Shown one piece after another: positions 7,022 through 13,357 of a stretch of 14,097 bases of DNA; the stretch's first letter is position 1; every line of letters starts with the position of its first letter. Source of the stretch: Candidatus Heimdallarchaeota archaeon (lineage in GTDB: Archaea > Asgardarchaeota > Heimdallarchaeia > Hodarchaeales > LC-3); the NCBI GenBank assembly GCA_027364495.1, contig DAHXPE010000493.1, positions 1-14,097 of the forward strand, given 5' to 3'. The notes under the pieces were generated by a model that was not told where the DNA came from, searched no databases, and was given only the letters and a program-made list of their open reading frames with translations. The translations under genes were made by a program, and so were the position numbers.

Positions 7022-7156
7022 TTATTAATCCAATAAACGAATTCTTATTCCTATGTAAAGGAATCAATTATTTTTCAAAAAATACTAGTCGAGATCTTCA
7101 CGATACTAATATTTAAAAATCAAAAAAAAGAGCAAAATTTGACCTTAAAAGCGCAT
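7022..7156. other. Divergent intergenic region between the YkgJ-type gene and the fluoride riboswitch
   Basis: With the riboswitch and its leader this makes a 354-bp stretch without a protein gene. It holds a 6-bp inverted repeat, ATTCCT/AGGAAT with a 6-nt loop (7047-7064), a TATA-like GTTTATTG near 7032-7039 for the minus-strand gene as read from that strand's leaderless start, and the promoter candidate of the fluoride operon at 7110-7120. No RNA gene or other reading frame is apparent. Confidence 0.4.
7110..7120 (+). promoter_or_regulatory. TATA-box candidate of the fluoride operon
   Basis: TATTTAAAAAT lies about 26 bp before an expected transcription start near 7141, about 16 bases before the first paired base of the riboswitch. 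A second TATA-like stretch, CTTAAAAG (7144-7151), is less likely because transcription from it would start inside the aptamer. Confidence 0.45.
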
Positions 7157-7217
7157 TTGGTGATGGAGTCCACCTTGGTTATTGTAACCAGAACCGCATT
7201 GTTGCTGATGACTTCTA
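7157..7217 (+). ncRNA. Fluoride riboswitch (crcB RNA motif)
   Basis: This leader RNA senses fluoride and turns on the channel genes behind it. All conserved parts are visible. P1 is GGUG (7159-7162) with CACC (7171-7174). Its loop, AUGGAGUC (7163-7170), includes the conserved GAUGG. A variable hairpin UGGUUA/UAACCA (7176-7181, 7185-7190) follows, then the conserved AACCGC (7192-7197), a short P2 (GCA 7196-7198 with UGC 7203-7205), and the 3' segment GCUGAUGACUUCUA (7204-7217). The pseudoknot is satisfied: GGAGUC (7165-7170) pairs with GACUUC (7210-7215) with one G-U pair. Two CrcB genes directly downstream confirm the assignment. Fluoride riboswitches are known in bacteria and archaea. The 158 nt between aptamer and first start codon must hold the expression platform. 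Confidence 0.93.
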
Positions 7218-7375
7218 ATTTTATATTTATAGGGTTATTACATGCAACATTTGAGCAGATTCGATTATCAACGTAATTATTTTTTAATTAAAGTTTTGGT
7301 AAATGAAAAGAGAAATTTAACAATTTTTTTCAAAAAAAGACTTTTCTACTAATTGATTGTCAACGGAATTCCTTT
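7218..7375 (+). promoter_or_regulatory. Riboswitch expression platform / leader of the fluoride operon
   Basis: This A/T-rich leader contains two T runs that archaeal polymerase could terminate at (six Ts at 7280-7285; seven Ts at 7324-7330, followed by C and seven As). GCAACA (7244-7249) can pair with UGUUGC (7200-7205), which would destroy P2 and enclose the pseudoknot strand, so the two folds exclude each other. The start site of the first channel gene is inside a weak, self-complementary GGAATTCC (7365-7372), with no good Shine-Dalgarno. Control by premature termination fits, but is not shown. Confidence 0.45.
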
Positions 7376-7753
7376 ATGATTAATGCTATTATCAACTTAC
7401 TTGCAGTTTCGATAGGAGGAACGTTAGGAGCTGAATCAAGGTATTATTTAACAGGAAAGATTAAATTTAAAAATCCAATTCCATTTGGGACCTACATCGT
7501 CAATGTTTCAGGAAGTTTTGGATTGGGAATATTTGTTGAACTTACAAAATTACTTCCCATACCATCATGGCTAGTTTTATTTATAGCAACTGGTTTTTTT
7601 GGCTGTTTTACTACAATGTCAACATTTGCAGTTGAATCGTTAGGATTAGCAGAACTGTCTAGAAAATTAGCTATTGAAAACATTGTCTTAATGATTTTTT
7701 CGGTCTTACTGGGAGCTTTACTGGGTGAAAGTATTCTTTCACTTATCAAATGA
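7376..7753 (+). CDS. crcB: CrcB/Fluc fluoride channel subunit 1
   Basis: A 125-residue, four-helix protein of the Fluc family, which lets fluoride leave the cell through dimeric channels. Helices lie near 4-20, 38-58, 66-88 and 100-120. Family residues are GGTLGAESRYYL (14-25, with R22), PFGTYIVNVSGSF (36-48, with pore N43) and GFFGCFTTMSTF (73-84). The helix break GxFTTxSTF forms the central sodium site and the fluoride path. The first of the two pore phenylalanines is Met (M81), the second is kept (F84). Basic residues sit in the loop after helix 1 (R22, K28, K30, K32) and in the loop after helix 3 (R96, K97), so both ends should face outside. It is first in the riboswitch-controlled operon; its partner starts 21 bp after its stop. 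Confidence 0.96.
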   Translation: MINAIINLLAVSIGGTLGAESRYYLTGKIKFKNPIPFGTYIVNVSGSFGLGIFVELTKLLPIPSWLVLFIATGFFGCFTTMSTFAVESLGLAELSRKLAIENIVLMIFSVLLGALLGESILSLIK

Positions 7754-7774
7754 ATAATTTATGAAGTTAATTAT

Positions 7775-8191
7775 ATGAAGATTCCAAATCTAAACAATTC
7801 ATTTTTTTTGGTCATGTTTGGTGCAATTCCAGGTGCATTAGGAAGATATTTTCTTGGACTGCTATTTAATGGACCATTTGTCATTCCGGTTGGAACTTTG
7901 CTTGCAAATGTAGCTGGAAGCTTTATATTAGGATCTGTGGTTACATTATATCGACTTCAACTTGTTAAGCCTGCTGCAATTACCGCGGTGGGAATTGGAT
8001 TTTGCGGAAGTCTTACTACTATGTCCACTTTTGCAATTGAATCAATAAATTTGCTTGCAAACTCTTATGTATTATTTTTAAGTTATTTGTCAATTACGTT
8101 AATTTTTATTTATGCAAGTGCTTATTTAGGTAGAATCGCTGTTATGCTTTTATATGTTAGAAGGAATGAGAAATGGAATTTAGAAAAATGA
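7775..8191 (+). CDS. crcB: CrcB/Fluc fluoride channel subunit 2
   Basis: A 138-residue second Fluc subunit, divergent from the first. Conserved parts are GAIPGALGRYFLG (16-28, R24), PVGTLLANVAGSF (38-50, pore N45) and GFCGSLTTMSTF (75-86). As in subunit 1, Met (M83) replaces the first pore phenylalanine and F86 is kept. The charge pattern is the reverse of subunit 1: basic residues are in the N-terminus (K2), the loop between helices 2 and 3 (R60, K65) and the C-terminal tail (R129, R130, K133, K138), while the loops after helices 1 and 3 lack them. Both ends should therefore face the cytoplasm. The pair probably forms an antiparallel heterodimer. Its last 19 bases overlap the DUF190 gene. 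Confidence 0.96.
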   Translation: MKIPNLNNSFFLVMFGAIPGALGRYFLGLLFNGPFVIPVGTLLANVAGSFILGSVVTLYRLQLVKPAAITAVGIGFCGSLTTMSTFAIESINLLANSYVLFLSYLSITLIFIYASAYLGRIAVMLLYVRRNEKWNLEK

Positions 8192-8484
8192 TTAGGGTCC
8201 AGATAAGAATAGCTGGTGATAAAAAAGTATCTGGAAAGCCTCTTTCACAGGCTATTTTAGAAGTTTGTAGAAAAGAGAGTATTTTAGGAGCAACCGTTAT
8301 ACGTTGTGAATTTGGATATGGTGAACACGAGTATAAGCCTCATGTTCTAAGGAATTTGACTGATCTACCGGAAATTGTTGAAATTGTTGATGAACCTTCT
8401 GAAATTATGCGTTTGTTACCAATTTTAAAAAAAATTGTCAATGATAATGGCTTAATTACTATTGATGAGGTGTTAACAGTATGA
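8173..8484 (+). CDS. DUF190 family protein (PII-like), fluoride operon member
   Basis: A 103-residue soluble protein of the DUF190 family, which has a ferredoxin-like, PII-like fold and often accompanies CrcB genes. Recognisable parts are IRVQIRIAGDKK (7-18), GKPLSQAILEVCRKESILGATVIR (21-44, the highly conserved helix-strand), GYGEH (48-52) and LTDLPEIVEIVDEPSEI (62-78, strand plus start of the second helix), ending ITIDEVLTV. Function is not established; a regulatory or nucleotide-binding role is an inference from the fold. The ATG at 8173 is preceded by GAAGGA (about 8160-8165), 7 nt away, and overlaps the end of the channel gene by 19 nt. An alternative ATG at 8188 overlaps the channel's stop as ATGA but lacks its own ribosome site. 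Confidence 0.92.
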   Translation: MEFRKMIRVQIRIAGDKKVSGKPLSQAILEVCRKESILGATVIRCEFGYGEHEYKPHVLRNLTDLPEIVEIVDEPSEIMRLLPILKKIVNDNGLITIDEVLTV

Positions 8485-9149
8485 ATCCAAATAATGACCT
8501 TCCAGAAAAAGAATTGCGATCTTCTTTGACAGTTGATGGCATTAAAGACGTTTTTAATACATTAATAATGAATCTATTGTATGAAATTAAATTATTTAGT
8601 GAAAATGTAAACAAAGATCATTCAGATGAAATTGCTGCTCAATTGAATAAAATTGACACCAAAAATGATTACTTTTCACATTTACTTACACAAATTTTAC
8701 TCAAAGGAATATTTCTACCAATAAATGATAGATATTTTACCCAAAGCATTCAAAAATTTGATGAATTAATAGATTTAATCCAAAGAATTAGTCATCATTT
8801 GTGGCTTTTGAAATGTCCTTTATGGATAGTAGACCACTATGTTGAAATGTTTGGAATAATATCAGATCAACTTGTGAACTTAAATAAATGGTTTGTAGAT
8901 GATGTAGATTATGATCGAGAATTAGAAAAAATTTCTCAGCTAGAGAATAAAGCAGATAAATATCACATTGAATTTTTACAAAGTCTTTTTGCAAAAGAGA
9001 ATGATTTTAAGGTTTTTGCACAGGCTAATTTACTTGATCAAACACTAGAGGATATTACAGATACAATTGAACGTCTATCTAAGCAATTGTTTATTTTTTT
9101 CAATGAATATAAAACTCTTACACAGCCATTACCTCATTATCTCCCTTAA
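8481..9149 (+). CDS. DUF47/PhoU-like helical protein, last gene of the fluoride operon
   Basis: A 222-residue all-helical protein with the two-repeat layout of PhoU/DUF47. Repeat 1 has the segment FLPINDRYFTQSI (78-90) followed by FDELIDLI (93-100), matching the family's PhDRxDhxxL-DDhhD motif but with N for the first acidic position. Repeat 2 starts with ENKADKYHIEFL (155-166, the ExxAD helix) and ends DQTLEDITDTIERL (186-199). DUF47 proteins usually sit beside PiT phosphate transporters and bind metals on these acidic helices; no PiT gene is present here. The start overlaps the DUF190 stop as ATGA, with GAGGTG (8467-8472) 8 nt upstream, so the gene is certainly translated with the fluoride operon. 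Its task in fluoride defence is unknown. A poly-T tract follows 50 bp later. Confidence 0.82.
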   Translation: MNPNNDLPEKELRSSLTVDGIKDVFNTLIMNLLYEIKLFSENVNKDHSDEIAAQLNKIDTKNDYFSHLLTQILLKGIFLPINDRYFTQSIQKFDELIDLIQRISHHLWLLKCPLWIVDHYVEMFGIISDQLVNLNKWFVDDVDYDRELEKISQLENKADKYHIEFLQSLFAKENDFKVFAQANLLDQTLEDITDTIERLSKQLFIFFNEYKTLTQPLPHYLP

Positions 9150-9198
9150 TTGTTCAAGTTCAAGCCTTAATGCTTTACTCACATAATTTTTCAAAGCC

Positions 9199-9206
9199 TT
9201 TTTTTT
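9199..9206 (+). terminator. Poly-T terminator candidate of the fluoride operon
   Basis: Eight consecutive Ts follow the DUF47-like gene by 50 bp. Such tracts act as intrinsic terminators in archaea, and the next gene has its own TATA-like box further downstream. Confidence 0.5.
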
Positions 9207-9230
9207 ACTTTTAATTATCTAGGAAAATCA

Positions 9231-9241
9231 TTTTATTATAT
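9231..9241 (+). promoter_or_regulatory. TATA-box candidate of the 6-phosphogluconate dehydrogenase gene
   Basis: TTTTATTATAT ends about 28 bp before ATG 9269. Transcription would start near 9262, giving a very short leader, in agreement with the lack of a spaced Shine-Dalgarno site. Confidence 0.4.
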
Positions 9242-9268
9242 GAAAAAGAATTTATTAGATGATAGGTA

Positions 9269-10708
9269 ATGGCATTTTCTCCGAATTCTGATATAGGTCT
9301 AATTGGATTAGCAGTTATGGGTCAAAACTTGGTTCTAAATATGGTAGACCATGGTTTCACAGTATCTGTCTATAATCGAACATATTCAACAACTGAACAG
9401 TTTGTTTCCAAAAACAAATCTGGAAAAATAAATGGTACAGCGACCTTAGAAGATTTAGTTCTTTCTTTAAAAAAGCCAAGAAAAGTTTTGTTAATGGTCA
9501 AAGCTGGGACACCTGTAGATGACATGATTGCTCAATTAGAGCCATTTTTATCTAAAGGTGATGTGATTATTGATGGAGGTAATTCAAACTTTAACGATAC
9601 CAATCGACGAACACGGGACCTCGAAAGAAAAGGTTTTTTATTTATCGGAACTGGAGTCTCAGGTGGTGAGGAAGGAGCAAGACATGGTCCATCTATTATG
9701 CCAGGAGGATCTAAAACAGCCTGGCCAATTGTTAAAGATATATTACAAGCAATTTCTGCGAAAGTAGAAGATGGTTCAGCATGCTGTGATTGGGTAGGAG
9801 AAAATGGTGCTGGCCATTATGTTAAAATGGTTCATAATGGAATTGAATATGGTGATATGCAATTAGTAACTGAAGCTTATCTATTAATGAAATCATTACT
9901 TGGAATGTCAGCAGGAGAAATAAGTACTGTTTTTGATGAATGGAATAAAGGTAAATTAAATTCTTATCTTATTGAAATTACAAGAAATATTTTACGTGTT
10001 AAAGACACCGATGGAAATCCTCTGGTCGAAAAAATACTTGATACTGCTGGTCAAAAAGGAACAGGAAAATGGACTGCAATATCAGCTTTAGATTTAGGAG
10101 TATCTGTAACACTTATAGCTGAATCTGTATTTCAACGATGTATATCAGCTATGAAAGATGAACGTGTGAATGCTTCAAAAGCACTGCATTTTGTTCCAAA
10201 AGAAAAGTTCAATATTGGCGATAAAAAAGCATTTATTCAGGACCTTATGGAAGCGCTTTATGCTTCTAAAATCATCTCTTACACTCAAGGATTCATGCTT
10301 ATGCGTGCTGCTGCGAAAGAATTTGGTTGGAATTTAAATTATGGCGGTATTGCACTTATGTGGAGAGGTGGTTGTATAATTCGTTCAGTATTCTTAGGTG
10401 AAATCAAAAAAGCTTTTGATAAAAACTCATCTTTAGAATCTTTATTAATGGATTCATTTTTCAATGAACAAATACACGCAGCTCAACAATCATGGAGAAG
10501 AGTTGTTACAAAAGCAATTGAATATGGAATCCCAGTTCCAGGATTGTCATCAGCTTTGTCTTTTTTCGATAGTTACCGTTCAGCTGTTTTACCAGCCAAT
10601 TTATTGCAAGCCCAACGTGATTATTTTGGTGCTCATACCTATGAACGAATAGACAAACCACGAGGCAAATTTTTCCATACAGAATGGATTGAAGAGTCTT
10701 CTAAATAA
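9269..10708 (+). CDS. gnd: 6-phosphogluconate dehydrogenase, decarboxylating (long type)
   Basis: Converts 6-phosphogluconate to ribulose 5-phosphate and CO2 with NADP+, the last oxidative step of the pentose phosphate pathway, in the cytoplasm. With 479 residues it has the full length of the homodimeric enzyme of bacteria and eukaryotes. The N-terminal Rossmann domain has GLAVMGQNL (13-21) and NRT (36-38, NADP+ phosphate contact). Substrate and catalytic residues are present: N105, S131-G132-G133, K186, H189, N190, E193 and Y194 in GHYVKMVHNGIEYG (182-195), K263 in GQKGTGKWT, R290, and the C-terminal tail R450 and H456 from the second subunit. It should be active. It stands as a single gene with its own promoter, and no glucose-6-phosphate dehydrogenase or lactonase is in the window. 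Most archaea lack this long enzyme, so acquisition by transfer is possible. Confidence 0.98.
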   Translation: MAFSPNSDIGLIGLAVMGQNLVLNMVDHGFTVSVYNRTYSTTEQFVSKNKSGKINGTATLEDLVLSLKKPRKVLLMVKAGTPVDDMIAQLEPFLSKGDVIIDGGNSNFNDTNRRTRDLERKGFLFIGTGVSGGEEGARHGPSIMPGGSKTAWPIVKDILQAISAKVEDGSACCDWVGENGAGHYVKMVHNGIEYGDMQLVTEAYLLMKSLLGMSAGEISTVFDEWNKGKLNSYLIEITRNILRVKDTDGNPLVEKILDTAGQKGTGKWTAISALDLGVSVTLIAESVFQRCISAMKDERVNASKALHFVPKEKFNIGDKKAFIQDLMEALYASKIISYTQGFMLMRAAAKEFGWNLNYGGIALMWRGGCIIRSVFLGEIKKAFDKNSSLESLLMDSFFNEQIHAAQQSWRRVVTKAIEYGIPVPGLSSALSFFDSYRSAVLPANLLQAQRDYFGAHTYERIDKPRGKFFHTEWIEESSK

Positions 10709-10816
10709 AAATTGTTATTTTAAATTATAAATAGTAAATGGTTATTCTTATATACCTGTTTCTAGGAAATCTTCATTATTATCATGAAACTTATCTATCA
10801 ATGGTTTCAGAAAAGA

Positions 10817-11098
10817 TTATTTAGTATCTCGATTGTATTTATATAATAATTCATGAATTACGCTATAAAATTCACCTGGGTCTGAATGAATTGTTTCCCA
10901 AGATTCAAAAATTCGAAGCTCCTCTTCTTTGGTTAAGTACGACAATAATTCTTTAAAAACTTGTTGTGCTTCTTTTTGTTTTAAAGAATGAGGTGCATAT
11001 TTTTTTAATAATAAGAGTAGTTCTTCAGGGTGGAGATTAGTTAATGGTAGTAAGTTTTCATAGATTTCTTCAGAATTATTTATATTTCTAATTGTCAA
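10817..11098 (-). CDS. Small helical protein of unknown function (93 aa)
   Basis: I do not recognise it. The protein is soluble, acidic and mostly helical, with leucine-rich segments HPEELLLLLKKYAP (23-36) and EAQQVFKELLSYL (43-55), a mixed segment RIFESWETIHSDPGEF (62-77) and a C-terminal helix ending YKYNRDTK. No catalytic or metal-binding pattern is seen. The start is TTG 11098, since there is no Met codon elsewhere in the frame near the N-terminus; GTGGTAA upstream is at best a weak ribosome site. It follows a second small gene on the same strand by 22 bp, suggesting one transcript. It converges with the 6-phosphogluconate dehydrogenase gene, 108 bp away. Confidence 0.65.
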   Translation of the reverse strand: MTIRNINNSEEIYENLLPLTNLHPEELLLLLKKYAPHSLKQKEAQQVFKELLSYLTKEEELRIFESWETIHSDPGEFYSVIHELLYKYNRDTK

Positions 11099-11120
11099 TT
11101 TTTACCACAATTTTTTTTTT

Positions 11121-11324
11121 TTACATATTAAGACTTGAAATAAAATCCGAATCATTATAATTTGAATAATTTTCAAGTGAATTAAGATTTAATACAAGCG
11201 GTCGATGAGGAATACCTAAGTTTCTTGTAGAATCATAATGCTCGCAAAGAAAAACTGAACTGGATTTATAAATGGATAAAGAACTAATATTTGAATAAGC
11301 AATAGAGCGTTGAGATAAATCCAT
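11121..11324 (-). CDS. Small hypothetical protein (67 aa)
   Basis: Unrecognised, and the least secure gene in the window. The protein is rich in Ser, Asn and Tyr and has one cysteine (C27) in VFLCEHYDS, with no membrane helix. Support comes from its promoter: on the minus strand CATTATAAAT (11351-11360) is a good TATA box about 30 bp before the ATG at 11322-11324, the spacing of a nearly leaderless archaeal gene. It lies 22 bp before the 93-residue gene, so it may instead be a leader to that gene, or a chance frame. Confidence 0.42.
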   Translation of the reverse strand: MDLSQRSIAYSNISSLSIYKSSSVFLCEHYDSTRNLGIPHRPLVLNLNSLENYSNYNDSDFISSLNM

Positions 11325-11350
11325 ACAATTCCAACTTTACAATATCGTTA

Positions 11351-11360
11351 ATTTATAATG
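11351..11360 (-). promoter_or_regulatory. TATA-box candidate for the two small genes
   Basis: CATTATAAAT on the minus strand places transcription start near 11329, a few bases before the ATG at 11324. Confidence 0.45.
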
Positions 11361-11617
11361 GAAGCGAACTATTTAAAGGTTAGTATTTTTTTTTAGTATG
11401 AAAATGTTAGCAATTATTCTAAATAATAAAATAATCATAACCATTTAAAAATTGTAAAGTATGACAAACCAGTTTTAGATATTGTTTAGAAATTAAATTT
11501 AAAAATGCGAAACAAACTGATTTCCGAATGGGTAAATTTAATTTTAAATTAAATATTAACTGTAATAAATTAAAGAATATCCCTTTTCCAAATTCAAAAC
11601 AGGGGTTGATAATTAGT
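11361..11617. other. AT-rich spacer between the VTC-like gene and the small genes
   Basis: Two structures are visible. CCCTTTT...AAAACAGGG (11581-11604), with a short A/T loop and one mismatch, can form a hairpin just past the VTC-like stop codon and could end that transcript. ATTTAATTT/AAATTAAAT (11536-11554) is a 9-bp inverted repeat of only A and T, which may be chance. No gene, tRNA or repeat array is seen. Confidence 0.35.
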
Positions 11618-13261
11618 TTAATTTTTTTTGGATTTCTTTTCGAAATTCATCAATGGATTAAGCATTATATTTGCAAATTCTTGATAGAATTGTTCTAATT
11701 CATAATAAATTTCTTCAACATTCTTTTGAATTCCATCTTTTCGACCAATATAACGCATTTTGCAATAAGTTTCAATTTTAGATTTATTATCATCAAAATG
11801 ATCTGTTTTACGTTCGACAGTCAATTTATAAACTCGGTTTGATTTTTTGGAAACGACCAAAAAACCATAACTTCGAAATTCAGATACCCCTGATATTTCA
11901 ATTGATGCATGCAATGCTGGATCCAATTCACTTTTTGAGGTAATTCCAATTGATCTAATTGGATATTTGTCCTCTTCCATGATAAAAAATGCTGGTTTAT
12001 CTTTTGGAAGTTTTACTGGAAATACTGTTGGAGGTAAAATGTACTTTATAAATGGTCCTTCAATGTGAACAATCAATGATGGGTTTGGTACGCCAACATA
12101 ACCAGTAACCCAGTTTTCAGATTTTACCAAGACCTGTGGGTTTAATTCATATAATTGAAAAGAGGCAGAACTTTGAATTAGTTCAAAAAATCCTCTCTGG
12201 TTCAGAATAATACGATAATTGAACCATGAAGGATCGACTTTGAAATACCCAGAGATAATTTTACCTAAGGATGCAGTTTCATCCCATAATGCTTGATCTG
12301 AAATATGATTTTCAGAGACAAGGGTCGCACCAATCCATTTTTTACTCAAATAAGCAACTGCTTTGAAATTAGCTACGATTTCTGATATGAGAAACAAAAG
12401 ATTATTGTTGATTCTTTGGAGATTACCTATATCCATTTTAAATTCTAAACGATAAAATCGTTCTTTTAAAAGATATTCAGCTATGGATGATGAATCTTTG
12501 GGGTAATCATGAGGATTAGTTAGAACTAATCTGAAATATTCGACACCAGGATCAATTGTTACGCGAATGAAATCTGATAATTCTTTGTCTTGGTGTACTA
12601 AATGTATTCTGTTGTATTGTGTCATAACATAAGGAAGTAGAATGTCTTTGCCACGAATTTTATCATTTAGTAATTTAACTAAGTCTGGTGAGAGTCGCTT
12701 ATCTAATTCAGTCTCGCTACTTAATATAGTTACAATTTCAGAATATTTCATGTAAGGAGATTTATGGCTATCAACCTCATTTTCATCGAGCCATCCTTCA
12801 AGTCGATTCTTAGATTTTAACGATGATTCATGAAGTATTCCGTCTTCTGATGCTTTCTGAATACGAAATACTATATCTTTGTCTTGTTTAACACTAATAT
12901 AATCAATTAATCCTGGTGAAGATTCTTCAATAAAATCACTATTTTCGATATCCCCTTGGGAAACCGTAGTTTTAATTTCAAGGAGATTGAAGACAGTGTC
13001 ATTTGAAATATGCCATATATTATTTGCACGGACTTTAGCATACAATCTTGCTTTAACAGAAAGGCCTGGTTCAAGACCATTGACGCCTGAAAAATAGATT
13101 GTTCTTGTAATAGGTGTATCTTCATAAATTTTTTGCTTAAAGCCAAGTTTTTCAAACTCTTCAATTAAAGATTGTTCATCTCGAGCATAAAAAACATATC
13201 TTAATTCAGATCGTTCAAGGTCAATGGCCCTTTTGTCAAGATCTGTCTTCGTAATAGTCAT
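11618..13261 (-). CDS. VTC/TTM-domain protein (polyphosphate polymerase-like) with unassigned C-terminal domain
   Basis: A 547-residue soluble protein. Its N-terminal ~300 residues follow the VTC domain of the triphosphate-tunnel superfamily, whose yeast member VTC4 builds polyphosphate from ATP. The motif order matches: ERSELRYVF (16-24, compare ERYELKY), TRTIYFSG (52-59, R53), VKARLYAK (69-76), LLEIK (93-97), MTQYNRIHL (213-221, R218), RVTID (233-237) and YRLEFKM (270-276, E273, K275). These basic and acidic residues would line the tunnel. The usual RxR is KxR (K70, R72), and long inserts separate the strands. Residues 280-345 are helical. The C-terminal ~200 (about 346-547) I cannot assign; they are beta-rich and end in a helix (EEIYYELEQFYQEF). 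There are no membrane helices or SPX domain. The gene is divergent from the SixA-like gene. The start at ATG 13261 has no Shine-Dalgarno, and a TATA-like TATTATTATTTG lies about 28 bp upstream. Confidence 0.72.
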   Translation of the reverse strand: MTITKTDLDKRAIDLERSELRYVFYARDEQSLIEEFEKLGFKQKIYEDTPITRTIYFSGVNGLEPGLSVKARLYAKVRANNIWHISNDTVFNLLEIKTTVSQGDIENSDFIEESSPGLIDYISVKQDKDIVFRIQKASEDGILHESSLKSKNRLEGWLDENEVDSHKSPYMKYSEIVTILSSETELDKRLSPDLVKLLNDKIRGKDILLPYVMTQYNRIHLVHQDKELSDFIRVTIDPGVEYFRLVLTNPHDYPKDSSSIAEYLLKERFYRLEFKMDIGNLQRINNNLLFLISEIVANFKAVAYLSKKWIGATLVSENHISDQALWDETASLGKIISGYFKVDPSWFNYRIILNQRGFFELIQSSASFQLYELNPQVLVKSENWVTGYVGVPNPSLIVHIEGPFIKYILPPTVFPVKLPKDKPAFFIMEEDKYPIRSIGITSKSELDPALHASIEISGVSEFRSYGFLVVSKKSNRVYKLTVERKTDHFDDNKSKIETYCKMRYIGRKDGIQKNVEEIYYELEQFYQEFANIMLNPLMNFEKKSKKN

Positions 13262-13357
13262 ATGATCACTAGTTCAATTCCAAATAATAATATCTATTTT
13301 GGGCTAGAAATCGCAATAGGTCAAATATCTACAATAAATGAACTTTATAAATAAAAA

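Noticed and set aside
7324..7338. Seven Ts, C, seven As as a hairpin.
   Set aside because: A one-base loop cannot close and the pairs are all A-U; the T run matters only as a possible poly-T stop.
7242..7352. A 36-codon open frame (ATG to TAA) inside the leader between the fluoride riboswitch and the first channel gene.
   Set aside because: Its composition is that of A/T-rich non-coding DNA, it has no ribosome site, and it would place a gene over the expected expression platform. I cannot exclude a leader peptide but see no support.
11536..11554. A 9-bp A/T-only inverted repeat in the spacer after the VTC-like gene.
   Set aside because: Such repeats are expected by chance in DNA this A/T-rich, and nothing near it calls for an operator.
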